In this document: positions 7,137 through 15,793 of the stretch, piece after piece | Layout: every line of letters begins with the position of its first letter | Position numbering within the stretch: position 1 is the stretch's first letter | NCBI GenBank assembly: GCA_017516465.1 | Contig: JAFXCR010000029.1 | Location: 1-43,113 of the forward strand | Direction of reading: 5' to 3' | Origin: Ruminococcus sp. | GTDB taxonomy: Bacteria; Bacillota; Clostridia; Oscillospirales; Ruminococcaceae | Length of the DNA: 43,113 bases | Program-made: the position numbers and the translations under genes | Notes under the pieces: generated by a model | The model's input: only the letters and a program-made list of their open reading frames with translations | Told to the model about the DNA's origin: nothing | Database searches by the model: none

Positions 7137-8531
7137 TCAGGTTGATTTTTTGAATACCATTACTTCCAATGATTCAGAACCGGGATAATCAGAATTAACG
7201 ACAAATAATGTTATGCTATTATCGCCATTACAGAAGTTGACAGAGCCCTCTATTCCGTATATATGCTCACTGCCGTAGGTATCGAACATTGCAGTATCCC
7301 TGTATTCGGATTCTATATCTGCTGTTATAAGTTCCGTTGAAAACGCACCGGATTTGCTGAGCTTGAATGTTACTTTGCCGTCTTTTATTGACTCAATATT
7401 AAGTTCATATTCCTCTGATTCATCAGTCCATGTGCCGGTAAAATCGTCATAGTTCAGATTTCTGTAAACATAATCCAGTATATCAAGATACTCCGGACAG
7501 ACTTCCTTTGCCTGCATTGCTATTTTAATACGATTGGTATATTCGGATATTCTCCAGCCGTTGTCCTCACGGATAAGAGTAATCTGCTGAGGATATTCAT
7601 ATTTATAGTTATCATCGAACAGATACTTCATTTCTTCGGGGATTTCATCAAAACGGTTATAACCGGTTGTAACCCAATCGGTAAAATCCATGTATACATC
7701 AGCAACGATTTTATTTTCATCCTTGCTTTGGATTTCTATTTTTGAATCAGAAAAATCATAAAAGCCTTCAAATTCTCCGCCAATCCATTTGCAATATAAT
7801 TTTCCGTTCTTCTCCTTAAAGCAGCTCCAGATTTCATTAAGATGCTTGTAATCCTTTGAATATACGGAAAGTACATCTTCTTTTACACTGTTAAGAGTAA
7901 GTGTGTTTTCCTTGAAAGCATAGAACGCTATGCTATCACTATCAATCAGCAGATTCTCACTTTTTTTCAGATCATCCGAATTATATGGATTATTTTCATC
8001 TCCGTATGCGTAGTTCTCAGGATAGCTGGTGGGAAGCATTGATTCAAAGCAGTACTCATCGGCGGCTGTAACATATTTCCTTATAGCTTCGGTAATTTCC
8101 TCATTTGTATCATTTGCCGGATCAATATCAGGAAGTCCGAGCTTATTGAAATATCCCTTATTATTGACTATTATTTCAGTCGGTGCTTCTGATGTTGTAT
8201 CTATTGTTAATGTTGAAGCTTCAATTACATTTGATTTTGTTTTTTCTTCAGATACAGAGCTGAGGGAATCAGAGTTCTTATTTGATAAACCTTTCATGGC
8301 AAGTCCTATTGCTCCTCCAGCAGCTACAAGTACGCCACAGGCGGCAATCGTGCTGATGGTACGGGTAATCCTGCTTCTGTTTATTGTTTCTACGCCTTCA
8401 ACGGTATTTTCGTATTCGTTTGATGTCATTTTGATTTTAGAAGGCTCTGAAAGCTTTTTTCTCATTTCTGCCTTGAATTCGTCTGTATAATCTATGTTCT
8501 CATATATTTTGCGGAAATCATCTCTTTTCAT
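7137..8531 (-). CDS. Putative membrane-bound anti-sigma factor with large outer sensor domain
   Basis: 464 residues. The N-terminal part of about 55 residues (YENIDYTDEFKAEMRKKL) is cytoplasmic-type and charged. One membrane segment covers about 57-80 (ISTIAACGVLVAAGGAIGLA), and the remainder is a large outer domain. It starts two bases after the ECF sigma gene, the usual sigma/anti-sigma pairing. No zinc-type HxxxCxxC anti-sigma motif is present, so the sigma-binding part would be of another kind. The outer domain is shared with the lipoprotein at 5624-6946. The role is inferred from gene order and topology, not from a recognised domain. Confidence 0.7.
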   Translation of the reverse strand: MKRDDFRKIYENIDYTDEFKAEMRKKLSEPSKIKMTSNEYENTVEGVETINRSRITRTISTIAACGVLVAAGGAIGLAMKGLSNKNSDSLSSVSEEKTKSNVIEASTLTIDTTSEAPTEIIVNNKGYFNKLGLPDIDPANDTNEEITEAIRKYVTAADEYCFESMLPTSYPENYAYGDENNPYNSDDLKKSENLLIDSDSIAFYAFKENTLTLNSVKEDVLSVYSKDYKHLNEIWSCFKEKNGKLYCKWIGGEFEGFYDFSDSKIEIQSKDENKIVADVYMDFTDWVTTGYNRFDEIPEEMKYLFDDNYKYEYPQQITLIREDNGWRISEYTNRIKIAMQAKEVCPEYLDILDYVYRNLNYDDFTGTWTDESEEYELNIESIKDGKVTFKLSKSGAFSTELITADIESEYRDTAMFDTYGSEHIYGIEGSVNFCNGDNSITLFVVNSDYPGSESLEVMVFKKST

Positions 8532-8533
8532 AT

Positions 8534-9013
8534 TTATGCCTCCTCTATCTCAATCTTAAGTTTAGCCCGTCCTCGCCGCAGAAGCGAGCCGACAGTGTTT
8601 TCGCTTTTATCAAGTATCGATGCTATTTCCTTTATTGAGTATCCTTCATAATAGTAAAGAAAAATCACCGATGAATATTTTTCAGGAAGTGCTGCAACAG
8701 CCTCCCGAAGTTCTCTTGCCTGTGTTGTATCCACTGACATAACGGATTCCGGAACAGATTCAAGCTCTGTTCTTACCTTTTGTCTCCAGCTTTTCTTGTA
8801 GTTGATACAGCGGTTTATTGTTGAACGAAGAAGCCATGCTTTGAGGTGTTCATCATCGTTGAAGCTTCGTGGATTTTCGTGGAGCTTAAGGAATACTTCC
8901 TGTGAAATATCCTCTGCCTCGCTGTAATTTCCTACGCAGCAGTAGGCAGTTCTCAGCACAAGCTGACCAAATGTATCAAACGCATATAATGCTGTGAAAT
9001 TCACGTCATTCAT
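8534..9013 (-). CDS. ECF-type RNA polymerase sigma factor
   Basis: 159 residues with region 2 (GNYSEAEDISQEVFLKLHENP, then AWLLRSTINRCINYKK) and region 4 (LPEKYSSVIFLYYYEGYSIKEIASIL, then NTVGSLLRRGRAKLK). It directs RNA polymerase to a specific promoter set and is presumably held inactive by the membrane protein encoded next. The start has AAAGGG upstream. The block at 9038-9096 recurs before the lipoprotein gene, which suggests positive autoregulation, common for ECF factors. The stimulus is unknown. Confidence 0.92.
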   Translation of the reverse strand: MNDVNFTALYAFDTFGQLVLRTAYCCVGNYSEAEDISQEVFLKLHENPRSFNDDEHLKAWLLRSTINRCINYKKSWRQKVRTELESVPESVMSVDTTQARELREAVAALPEKYSSVIFLYYYEGYSIKEIASILDKSENTVGSLLRRGRAKLKIEIEEA

Positions 9014-9037
9014 TTCATTATCACACCCTTTTTGCGT

Positions 9038-9096
9038 GAAGAACCTCCGGAATGTTCTTCTATTTAATACACAATCGGCAATGCCATAATTGTGCA
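9038..9096 (-). promoter_or_regulatory. Conserved upstream block of the sigma gene (autoregulation candidate)
   Basis: TGCACAAT..ATTGTGTA (9096-9089 and 9075-9068), then TTAAATA and hairpin arms GAAGAAC (9060-9054) and GTTCTTC (9044-9038). It matches the block at 6980-7039 at most positions between 9096 and 9054, well above the surrounding similarity. Confidence 0.6.
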
Positions 9097-9157
9097 GACT
9101 GAAAAAATTTTTTAAATTGAAAAATTATGCTACGTACATAAGAGTACGGAAACGTGT

Positions 9158-9188
9158 TTCAGGGGCGACCTCAAGTGTCGCCCCTGAA
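9158..9188. terminator. Strong hairpin after the GNAT gene
   Basis: TTCAGGGGCGAC and GTCGCCCCTGAA form a perfect 12-bp stem with a 7-base loop, 21 bases behind the GNAT stop. There is no T-run, so it may act as an mRNA end-stabiliser or a weak terminator. Confidence 0.5.
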
Positions 9189-9208
9189 TATTGATACCGG
9201 AAAAGATA

Positions 9209-9709
9209 TTATTTAATGTAAAGCTCCATATCAACGCACTCCCATACACCAATTGGCATTTCGCAGTTTCGTCTGTTGTATTCCTTGAAGCCAATCGCTT
9301 CATAACAGTGCTTTGCACTTTCGTTGTTGACAAATACGCCTAAATCAATTCTTTTCGCAGTCAGATTTTCTTTTACATATTCTATACCAAGACGGAGCAT
9401 TTCCTTTCCATAGCCTTTGCCTCTTAATTTGGGATTTACTATAACAAATCCGAATCTGACTGTGTTGTCATCATCATCTCTAGGGTAACGAATAATAAAA
9501 TGCCCTTGTACCTGATCATTTTCATTTACTGCTGTCAGGGGAAAGAATCTGCCACTTTTGATCTGCGGTGTATAGCTGTCTTCAATGTCATTTTCATGAA
9601 GCGGAAATTTATTGAATCTGTCAGCTGACCATCTGTATAGTTCTTCTTCAGAGCTGAGCCATTTACAGATGATTGATGAATCTTCTTTTTTATATGGTCT
9701 TAAAATCAT
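9209..9709 (-). CDS. GNAT-family N-acetyltransferase
   Basis: 166 residues. The acetyl-CoA binding motif is RGKGYGKEML near residue 95, with a preceding beta strand (RFGFVIVNPKL) and the C-terminal NNESAKHCYEAIGFKEY typical of RimJ/RimL-like members. It transfers acetyl from acetyl-CoA to an unknown amine. It sits 37 bases behind the DUF5662 gene on the same strand with its own AAGGAG site, so it may be the last gene of the sugar-transport operon or separately expressed. Confidence 0.88.
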   Translation of the reverse strand: MILRPYKKEDSSIICKWLSSEEELYRWSADRFNKFPLHENDIEDSYTPQIKSGRFFPLTAVNENDQVQGHFIIRYPRDDDDNTVRFGFVIVNPKLRGKGYGKEMLRLGIEYVKENLTAKRIDLGVFVNNESAKHCYEAIGFKEYNRRNCEMPIGVWECVDMELYIK

Positions 9710-9746
9710 TACAGCAACATCTCCTTAATTTTTTATATATTACAAA

Positions 9747-10289
9747 TCATAATTTTTTCCTGTTTCTTCGCAGAGAGCGTCTGATATACTGGAATGCCGC
9801 GTCCTCGCCCTTTTCTGCGACGAGTCTCAGCAGGAATTCCAGTTTGTCAGAGGTGTATTTCTCGATGACTCTTTTCGGCTTTGCTATGAGAAAATATTTC
9901 AGTGGCATATCATCGGTATAATTTTTACCGTTGTATATTTTTGAAGCGGCAACGCGGTCGCAGAACATTTCGTAGATAAAAATATCAGGCATCCGCACCG
10001 GTTCAGACTGTCTCGTATTTATATTGTAGTCCGTCCAGTATTCAAAGTGGTGGCGATTTCTTCCTTTATGGTGCATCCATGCCTTTGAATAGCCATTGGC
10101 TTCACGCTCCATTTCGTTGGGACTGCGTGTTCCCTGAAAATATTTTACACCAGAGATGAATTCTGCCGGTGAAAATTTTGACAGATCATGCAGAAGTCCG
10201 CGTCGTATCAGTCCGGCTTTCATGCAGTGTTTCATGACCATGTGACGGTGTCTGATGACAGTTGTGAGATGTCCTGTGAATTTATTCAT
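9747..10289 (-). CDS. DUF5662 family protein
   Basis: 180 residues. N-terminal repeated His (TTVIRHRHMVMKHC), then LLHDLSKFSPAEF (an HD-like H-D pair), then HHKGRNRHHFEYWTDY. This His/Asp-rich pattern matches the DUF5662 family as I know it and suggests a metal-dependent, HD-domain-like fold. Its function is not known. The start overlaps the end of the GH88/GH105-type gene, so translation is probably coupled, and it may act on or regulate the same pathway. Confidence 0.7.
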   Translation of the reverse strand: MNKFTGHLTTVIRHRHMVMKHCMKAGLIRRGLLHDLSKFSPAEFISGVKYFQGTRSPNEMEREANGYSKAWMHHKGRNRHHFEYWTDYNINTRQSEPVRMPDIFIYEMFCDRVAASKIYNGKNYTDDMPLKYFLIAKPKRVIEKYTSDKLEFLLRLVAEKGEDAAFQYIRRSLRRNRKKL

Positions 10290-11418
10290 TATTGCGGATT
10301 CCTTTCGTAAGCTCAGTGTATGCCATTATCAGTGGAGCAATGCCCTTGGCGTCGTTTTCTGTTACACGTTCTGAGAGATAATATTCTGCTGTGCCGCTGC
10401 GATCCTTACCGAGACCAGCCATAAGACATATATTTTTAAGCAGGGGTGTATTATCATCTGCAAATACGATGAATTTTTCTGTCACAGCAGAGAGAGCCTT
10501 TTCTCCGGCAGCGTTTATTGTTTCATCAACTTTTCCAAGACGATATGCTTTTAACGCAGAATAGGCAAAAAGCAGAGTTCCGCTCGTTTCGGGATAGTTG
10601 CCGGAAAGCTCCGGATGTACTGGAAGCTGAAGCAGCATTCCATCAGGCATTGCGTAAGAAGCGAGAGAACGGAGAAGATCTGCAAGCATTCCGGTAATTT
10701 CATTATCATCCGGAAGGATTTCACACAGATCAGCAAGTGCCGCACTGATCCAGCCCATGGATCGCAGCCAGAATTCTTGTGAAAGTCCGGTTTCTGGATC
10801 TGCCCAGTTAATAGATTTTGTCTCATCATAGCCATGATAGTAAAGACCGCTTTCTGCATCGTGCATAAGATTCCGGATATTGCGTAGCTGACAGAGAACA
10901 TCGTCAATAAGAGCGATATTTCCGGATATACCGGCGAATTCTGCCATAAACGGGAATGCCATGTACGAACCGTCAAGCCATATCTGACGTGGATATATCG
11001 CCTTGTGCCAAAAATTTCCGCATTCGAGTCGTGGCTGCTGCGAAAGAGCATTGGCGAGATTCTGAGTGGCTTTCAGCCAGCGTTCATCGCCGGTAATCCT
11101 GTAAAGGGAGAGAAGATTTTTTCCTCCGTTTATGTTGTCAAGATTGAAATCCTCACGATTCATTGTGGGGATATCACCATTTTCGTCAACGTATGCAGAT
11201 GTGAATCGGACTGCAAAATCGAGGAGTTCCTGATCTCTGTTTAGTTCATAGAGACGGATCACAGCTGTTATCATGCAGCTGTCGATGTAGTTCCATTTGG
11301 GTTTCTTCCGGAAGATGAGACTTTCACGGTTCCATAGCGGACAGAGAGGCTCCGACGGAAAAATTAGTTTCTGGATATAAAGTTTTACAGCTTCTTCAAG
11401 CCGGTGAATGTAGTTCAT
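10282..11418 (-). CDS. GH88/GH105-type unsaturated uronyl (rhamnogalacturonyl) hydrolase
   Basis: 378 residues from ATG 11418, whose ATGA overlaps the permease stop; an upstream in-frame extension runs into the permease gene and is rejected. Motifs typical of the alpha/alpha-six-barrel family are DGSYMAFPFMAEFA (near residue 150), SINWADPETGLSQEFWLRSMGW and MGWISAALADL. Family members remove the unsaturated uronic acid from oligosaccharides produced by pectate or rhamnogalacturonan lyases. There is no signal peptide, so it is cytoplasmic and should act on oligosaccharides taken up by the adjacent transporter. Exact substrate (pectin or glycosaminoglycan type) is inferred. Confidence 0.8.
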   Translation of the reverse strand: MNYIHRLEEAVKLYIQKLIFPSEPLCPLWNRESLIFRKKPKWNYIDSCMITAVIRLYELNRDQELLDFAVRFTSAYVDENGDIPTMNREDFNLDNINGGKNLLSLYRITGDERWLKATQNLANALSQQPRLECGNFWHKAIYPRQIWLDGSYMAFPFMAEFAGISGNIALIDDVLCQLRNIRNLMHDAESGLYYHGYDETKSINWADPETGLSQEFWLRSMGWISAALADLCEILPDDNEITGMLADLLRSLASYAMPDGMLLQLPVHPELSGNYPETSGTLLFAYSALKAYRLGKVDETINAAGEKALSAVTEKFIVFADDNTPLLKNICLMAGLGKDRSGTAEYYLSERVTENDAKGIAPLIMAYTELTKGIRNNE

Positions 11419-12242
11419 CCGGACAGACCTCCTGCGGTTATTCCGCTGACAAATTTTTTTTGAGCGAGAGCAAAAACGGCAACTGACGGTATCAGTCCTA
11501 TCACTGAAACAGCGATAATTCTGCACTGCTCATAGCTTTGTCCCGTGCTGTCAACGGATAATCTGAGTGCAAGGGACAGTGGATATTTTTCTACCGACTG
11601 TATGATGATCAGTGGATTGAGAAAATCATTCATCGTCCACAGGAATGTGAATACAGCGATTGAAGTAACTGCCGGCTTTATACAGGGAAGAAGCACAAGA
11701 AAGAGCGTTCTCAATGTACCGCAGCCGTCAATCCTTGCAGCTTCGTCGAATTCACGAGGGACGGAATCAAAAAATCGTATAAGTATGAATATGAACATCC
11801 CCTCCTCTGCAAGAAGTGCAGGGAACACAAGGGGAACGTATGTATCAAGAAGTCCGGTATCACGCCAGAAAAGGAACATCGGCATAATTTTTACGATAGC
11901 TGGCATGAGCATTCCTATAACGAGAAGTGCCGAGAAGAATTTTTTCAGCGGAAAATCAAATCGTGAAAAGCCATACGCAACCAGCACAGAGGAAGTCACA
12001 GCGAATATTATTTTCGGAATAATTATCTTAAATGTATTTATGAAATAGTGTCCCATTGTGTAGGGAGTAACGGTTTTCCAAGCATTTTTCCAGATGTCAA
12101 AATCTATACTCTCCGGAATAAACCAGACGGATGAGAAAATTTCTCTGTTTGACTTGAAGGACGCTCCGAGAAGCCACAGAAGCGGATAGAGCATTACTGC
12201 GGAAAGCAATATCATCACCAGATAAACGGGGAGCTTTTTCAT
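11415..12242 (-). CDS. Carbohydrate ABC transporter permease (MalG type)
   Basis: 275 residues with about six membrane segments, starting with a hydrophobic N-terminal helix (YLVMILLSAVMLYPLLWLLG). The EAA loop that contacts the ATPase is EFDEAARIDGCGTLRTLFLV near residue 185. It is the second CUT1 inner-membrane subunit and overlaps the preceding permease gene by four bases. No ATPase gene is nearby, so a shared MsmX-like ATPase encoded elsewhere is expected, as in other Firmicutes. Confidence 0.93.
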   Translation of the reverse strand: MKKLPVYLVMILLSAVMLYPLLWLLGASFKSNREIFSSVWFIPESIDFDIWKNAWKTVTPYTMGHYFINTFKIIIPKIIFAVTSSVLVAYGFSRFDFPLKKFFSALLVIGMLMPAIVKIMPMFLFWRDTGLLDTYVPLVFPALLAEEGMFIFILIRFFDSVPREFDEAARIDGCGTLRTLFLVLLPCIKPAVTSIAVFTFLWTMNDFLNPLIIIQSVEKYPLSLALRLSVDSTGQSYEQCRIIAVSVIGLIPSVAVFALAQKKFVSGITAGGLSG

Positions 12243-13132
12243 GAGCGGTCACGCTCCCTTCTGCCGGTCACGAGATACATAAGTCCGACCGCAAGGGCGA
12301 TAACAGCGAAAAGCACCCACGAAACAGCGTTTGCATAGCCGGCTTCGCTGTATTTGAACATTTCGTCATAGATAAGCATTCCAACTGTGTATGTACTTCT
12401 CAGCGGACCGCCTCCGGTTATCATGTAGGGTGCATTGAATTCCTGCAAAGCGGAAATAGTCTGCAATATCAGGTTAATGAAGATAACCTTTTTTATCTGC
12501 GGCAGAGTAATGCTGAAAAACGACCGTATACAGCCGCATCCGTCAACTTTTGCTGCATCGTAGAGCTCACGGGGGATATCCCTGAGAGCCGCAAGAAATA
12601 TGATCATTGTCGAGCCGAATTCCCACAGACGAAGCAGAATAATTATGTAGATAGAAGCGTCCGGATTGCCGTACCAGCTTACAGGCGAAGCTCCGAAAAG
12701 CTCCAGAAACTGATTTACAAGACCGTCAGCGGTGAAAAGATACTGCCACATTATTACAACAGCAAGATTTGCTCCAAGTATCGAGGGAATATAAAAGGCG
12801 GTACGGAAAAATCCGATTCCCTTTATTTCGAGATTGAGCAGAAGTGCCGTAAGAAGCGATACTATCAGTTTCAGCGGAACAAGTATAGCCGCATATTTCA
12901 GCGTGACGCCGAGAGCCTTGCGGAAGTTCTCGCTGCTGAGCATGGTTTTGTAGTTTTCCAGCCCGATGAATTTAGGTTCTCCGGCACTGCGGTAATCAGT
13001 CATTCCGAGTACGAATGAGCATACAAACGGATAGAGTGTAAACAGAATGAATCCGGCTATAAAAGGCGATATAAGCAGAAGTCCGGTATATTTGCCGACT
13101 CCCACAGGATTTTTATATTGTCGGTGCTTCAA
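12239..13132 (-). CDS. Carbohydrate ABC transporter permease (MalF type)
   Basis: About 297 residues with six predicted membrane segments and the EAA loop ELYDAAKVDGCGCIRSFFSI near the C-terminal third. The TTG at 13132 has AAAGGAG eight bases upstream. The ATG at 13153 overlaps the stop of the solute-binding protein gene (TAATG) but has no ribosome binding site, although coupled reinitiation there remains possible and would add seven residues. It pairs with the MalG-type permease to form the channel. Confidence 0.92.
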   Translation of the reverse strand: MKHRQYKNPVGVGKYTGLLLISPFIAGFILFTLYPFVCSFVLGMTDYRSAGEPKFIGLENYKTMLSSENFRKALGVTLKYAAILVPLKLIVSLLTALLLNLEIKGIGFFRTAFYIPSILGANLAVVIMWQYLFTADGLVNQFLELFGASPVSWYGNPDASIYIIILLRLWEFGSTMIIFLAALRDIPRELYDAAKVDGCGCIRSFFSITLPQIKKVIFINLILQTISALQEFNAPYMITGGGPLRSTYTVGMLIYDEMFKYSEAGYANAVSWVLFAVIALAVGLMYLVTGRRERDRS

Positions 13133-13152
13133 GCTGTTCACTCCTTTCCGCA

Positions 13153-14460
13153 TTACTTTAGTCTGTCGAGATATTCACTGACTGAGGTGTACATTTCGTC
13201 GGCTGCTGTTTTAGTATCGCAGAGATCATAGGATACCTGTTCGATAGCGGTGTTGTAGAATTCCTTCATTCGTGGAAGCTCCATATACGGACTTATCGTA
13301 ACGGTATCGAGATTATCCAGCATGGAATCGCTTTCGTAGGCAAGACCGGTCAGCAGACCATTTTGTTCAAGACTTTCGTGTGCATAGCGTGAAGCTGGAA
13401 TTCCTCTTGTTGTTCCGAGTATACGGGCACATTCGCTGTTATTCAGAAGGAAATTTATAAAAGCGGCAGCTTCATCAGGGTATTCCGTGTTTCCGGAAAC
13501 AGCATACAGCATGGAGGGCTTTATCATCCAGCCACTGCTTGTTCCGTCCTCAGTTGTCAGGAAGGGACCTGTTTTAAGGGCACCCTCAGGAAGAACAGCT
13601 TCGTATTTTCCCACAGAGCTTCCCCATTCAAGGACTCCGGCAACGTTTCCTTCGATAAATTCCGGAGACTGGTAGAGTGCAGCATTTCCATCCTCATCTG
13701 TTCTTGTCTGTATCGTGCGTATAACGCCGTGATCTTCCAGTTTCTTATAGAAATCAAGAGCCATGCGGATATCATCGGCAGTAAAGCCAAGTTTTCCGTC
13801 CATGGAAATGAAGTCCCTGCCAGTGATCTGCTGAACATAAACAATAGCGAGATACCATGCCGTTCCTCCCGACTGGATATCAAGATCAAGCGGATAAATT
13901 CCATTCTGGCTGAATATATCGCCAAGCGAGATAAGCTCATCCCATGTCTGTGGAAATTCAGCACCGAGGTTTTCGTACACATCGGAGTTGTAGAAAAGAC
14001 CTCGTCCCGTAACTGAAACCGTAACTGCATTGAGTTTTCCGTCCACTTCGCCGAAGGAGAGGATCTCCTTGTCAAAACCAGAAAGGTCAAGCTGCTTGCT
14101 GAGATCATTCAGATTGTAGAAGCTGTCTCCGTCAGGAGAAAGCGTTGCGAGCCAGTCGTAATTTATCTGTATGATATCAGGCTCAGTGCCGCCGCTCATC
14201 TGTGAGGAAACTTTTTCAGTCCAACCGTCCCAGCCACCATATTCCGAAATAATTTCTATTTCCGGATGGATGGAATTCCACAGTTCAATGGCTTCAAGAG
14301 TTGCCTTGTGGCGTTCATCGTCGCCCCACCATGAGAACCTGAGGGTACATTTATCAAGTTTTCCGTCAGCAGGGGTAATAGCTCTGTCATTCTTTTTTTT
14401 ACAGGCAGTAAAAACTGCCATACAGCAGAAAGCTGTAATAAGGGAAATAATTTTTTTCAT
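13153..14460 (-). CDS. Sugar ABC transporter substrate-binding lipoprotein (family 1)
   Basis: 435 residues. A signal peptide with lipobox VFTAC (Cys20) is followed by a charged linker. The mature part begins LRFSWWGDDERHKATLEAI, and has EPDIIQINYDWL and later FINFLLNN, typical of CUT1 solute-binding proteins of the YesO/YtcQ kind. It captures an oligosaccharide outside the membrane for the two permeases. The downstream GH88/GH105-type gene suggests unsaturated pectic oligosaccharides. It is the first gene of the operon, with a consensus promoter at 14498-14526 and a palindrome just upstream. Confidence 0.93.
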   Translation of the reverse strand: MKKIISLITAFCCMAVFTACKKKNDRAITPADGKLDKCTLRFSWWGDDERHKATLEAIELWNSIHPEIEIISEYGGWDGWTEKVSSQMSGGTEPDIIQINYDWLATLSPDGDSFYNLNDLSKQLDLSGFDKEILSFGEVDGKLNAVTVSVTGRGLFYNSDVYENLGAEFPQTWDELISLGDIFSQNGIYPLDLDIQSGGTAWYLAIVYVQQITGRDFISMDGKLGFTADDIRMALDFYKKLEDHGVIRTIQTRTDEDGNAALYQSPEFIEGNVAGVLEWGSSVGKYEAVLPEGALKTGPFLTTEDGTSSGWMIKPSMLYAVSGNTEYPDEAAAFINFLLNNSECARILGTTRGIPASRYAHESLEQNGLLTGLAYESDSMLDNLDTVTISPYMELPRMKEFYNTAIEQVSYDLCDTKTAADEMYTSVSEYLDRLK

Positions 14461-14497
14461 ACTCTCATCTCCCGTTTATATATAATGGTACATAATA

Positions 14498-14526
14498 ATT
14501 ATATCGGAATTCTTCAAGGAAATCAA
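14498..14526 (-). promoter_or_regulatory. Promoter of the sugar-transport operon
   Basis: TTGATT (14521-14526) and TATAAT (14498-14503) on the minus strand with 17 bases between. Confidence 0.75.
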
Positions 14527-14561
14527 GACTTTATGTTATGATTTTTTCATCATTTGAAAGC

Positions 14562-14583
14562 ATTGTCCAGTTAATTGGACAAT
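14562..14583. promoter_or_regulatory. Inverted repeat upstream of the sugar operon promoter
   Basis: ATTGTCCA-N6-TGGACAAT is a perfect 8-bp dyad, 35 bases upstream of the -35 box. This is a typical activator position. It lies in the divergent gap between the transport operon and the phosphatase gene, and no regulator gene is adjacent. Confidence 0.45.
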
Positions 14584-14671
14584 TCCCCTGAATACTTTGC
14601 CAAACCTTCCTTTGAAGAAGCAGAGATGTCTATGTGATTACAATCCTGATTTACTCTTCGCTTAGTATATC

Positions 14672-14700
14672 TTGATTTACTATGGATAATATGTTATAAT
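14672..14700 (+). promoter_or_regulatory. Promoter of the phosphatase-nitroreductase operon
   Basis: TTGATT (14672-14677), 17 bases, TATAAT (14695-14700); AGGAGG precedes the start codon. Confidence 0.75.
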
Positions 14701-14731
14701 CATACCATAAAAAACTCAGGAGGATTGAGAA

Positions 14732-15190
14732 ATGGTAAAAATCATGTTCGTCTGCCACGGCAATATCTGCCGCTCACCAATGGCTGAATTTATAATGAAA
14801 AAGCTTGTCTCTGATATGGGAATCAGCAGTGAATTTCATATTGCTTCAAGTGCAACAAGCACCGAGGAAATAGGAAATCCCGTGTACCCCCCTGCACGTA
14901 CAGAGCTTGCCGGACACGGTATAGGATGCAACGGTAAAACTGCTGTCCAACTTAAAAAGTCCGACTACGATAAATACGATTATTTCATCGGCATGGATAT
15001 CGCAAATATCCGCAATATGAACAGGATTTTCGGCAGCGATAAGGACGGAAAAATATATAAGCTCCTGACCTTTGCCGGACGCAGTGATGATGTTGCAGAT
15101 CCGTGGTATACCAGAGATTTTGAAACAACATACAGAAATATTGATGAAGGCTGTCGTGGACTTATCAGACATATCATGGAGGAGCTATGA
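14732..15190 (+). CDS. Low-molecular-weight protein tyrosine phosphatase
   Basis: 152 residues. The P-loop near the N-terminus is VCHGNICRSP, containing the nucleophilic Cys and the Arg of C-x5-R. The general acid Asp lies in DPWYTRDFETTY near residue 120. It dephosphorylates phosphotyrosine proteins, or low-molecular phosphoesters in some members. The cytosolic enzyme is followed, with a four-base overlap, by a nitroreductase gene, so the two are co-translated. Substrates are unknown. Confidence 0.93.
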   Translation: MVKIMFVCHGNICRSPMAEFIMKKLVSDMGISSEFHIASSATSTEEIGNPVYPPARTELAGHGIGCNGKTAVQLKKSDYDKYDYFIGMDIANIRNMNRIFGSDKDGKIYKLLTFAGRSDDVADPWYTRDFETTYRNIDEGCRGLIRHIMEEL

Positions 15191-15681
15191 AAGAAATATT
15201 TGAAAGAATAAGCGTAAGAAAATATCAGGATAAATCTGTTGAAGCTGACAAAATCGAACAAATTCTCAAGGCTGCAATGGCAGCTCCGTCAGCGTCAAAC
15301 CAGCAGCCATGGGAATTTTATGTTGTAACTGATAAAGAAAAAATCAGACAGCTTTCTAAAATCAGTCCATATGCCGCTTGTGCTGAAAATGCACCTTTGA
15401 TAATAGTTCCCTGCTATCGTACAAAAGGACTCAGATGGAACGAAACTGTACTGCTTGATCTCTCGGCTGCAACAGAAAATATGCTCCTTGAAGTAACCTC
15501 TCTCGGACTTGGCGGTGTATGGCTTTGTGCGGCTCCTTTAGAAGAAAGAATGACAAGAACAGAAGCAGTTCTTGAAATTCCTGCAGATCTCCGTGCCTTT
15601 GCTCTCATTGCTGTTGGTTATCCCGCAGAATCAAGAACTCAGCAAAACAGATTTGACGAAAACAGAGTTCATTATATTTAG
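15187..15681 (+). CDS. Nitroreductase family protein
   Basis: 164 residues. The FMN-binding start is RISVRKYQDKSV, followed by AAMAAPSASNQQPWEFYVV, the family signature, and later GLGGVWLCAAP. Members are flavin enzymes that reduce nitro groups, quinones or other acceptors with NAD(P)H. It overlaps the phosphatase gene (ATGA). The length is at the short end of the family, as in many clostridial members. The physiological substrate is unknown. Confidence 0.92.
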   Translation: MKEIFERISVRKYQDKSVEADKIEQILKAAMAAPSASNQQPWEFYVVTDKEKIRQLSKISPYAACAENAPLIIVPCYRTKGLRWNETVLLDLSAATENMLLEVTSLGLGGVWLCAAPLEERMTRTEAVLEIPADLRAFALIAVGYPAESRTQQNRFDENRVHYI

Positions 15682-15717
15682 GCAACACATTAACTAAAAA
15701 CGCTATTACGGAAATAA

Positions 15718-15780
15718 TCCCCCTTAGAGCAGCTGCTTGAAGATTACTTCATAACTGCAAAAAGGGGAATTTTTTATTTT
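15718..15780 (+). terminator. Terminator after the nitroreductase gene
   Basis: CCCCTT and AAGGGG arms enclose an inner GCAGCTGC palindrome and are followed by a T-rich run starting at 15770. Confidence 0.55.
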
Positions 15781-15793
15781 TTCTGAAAAAAGC

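Noticed and set aside
15681-15700. GGCAACAC similar to the MITE ends
   Set aside because: Only eight bases match and no partner end exists nearby; chance or a remnant too short to call.
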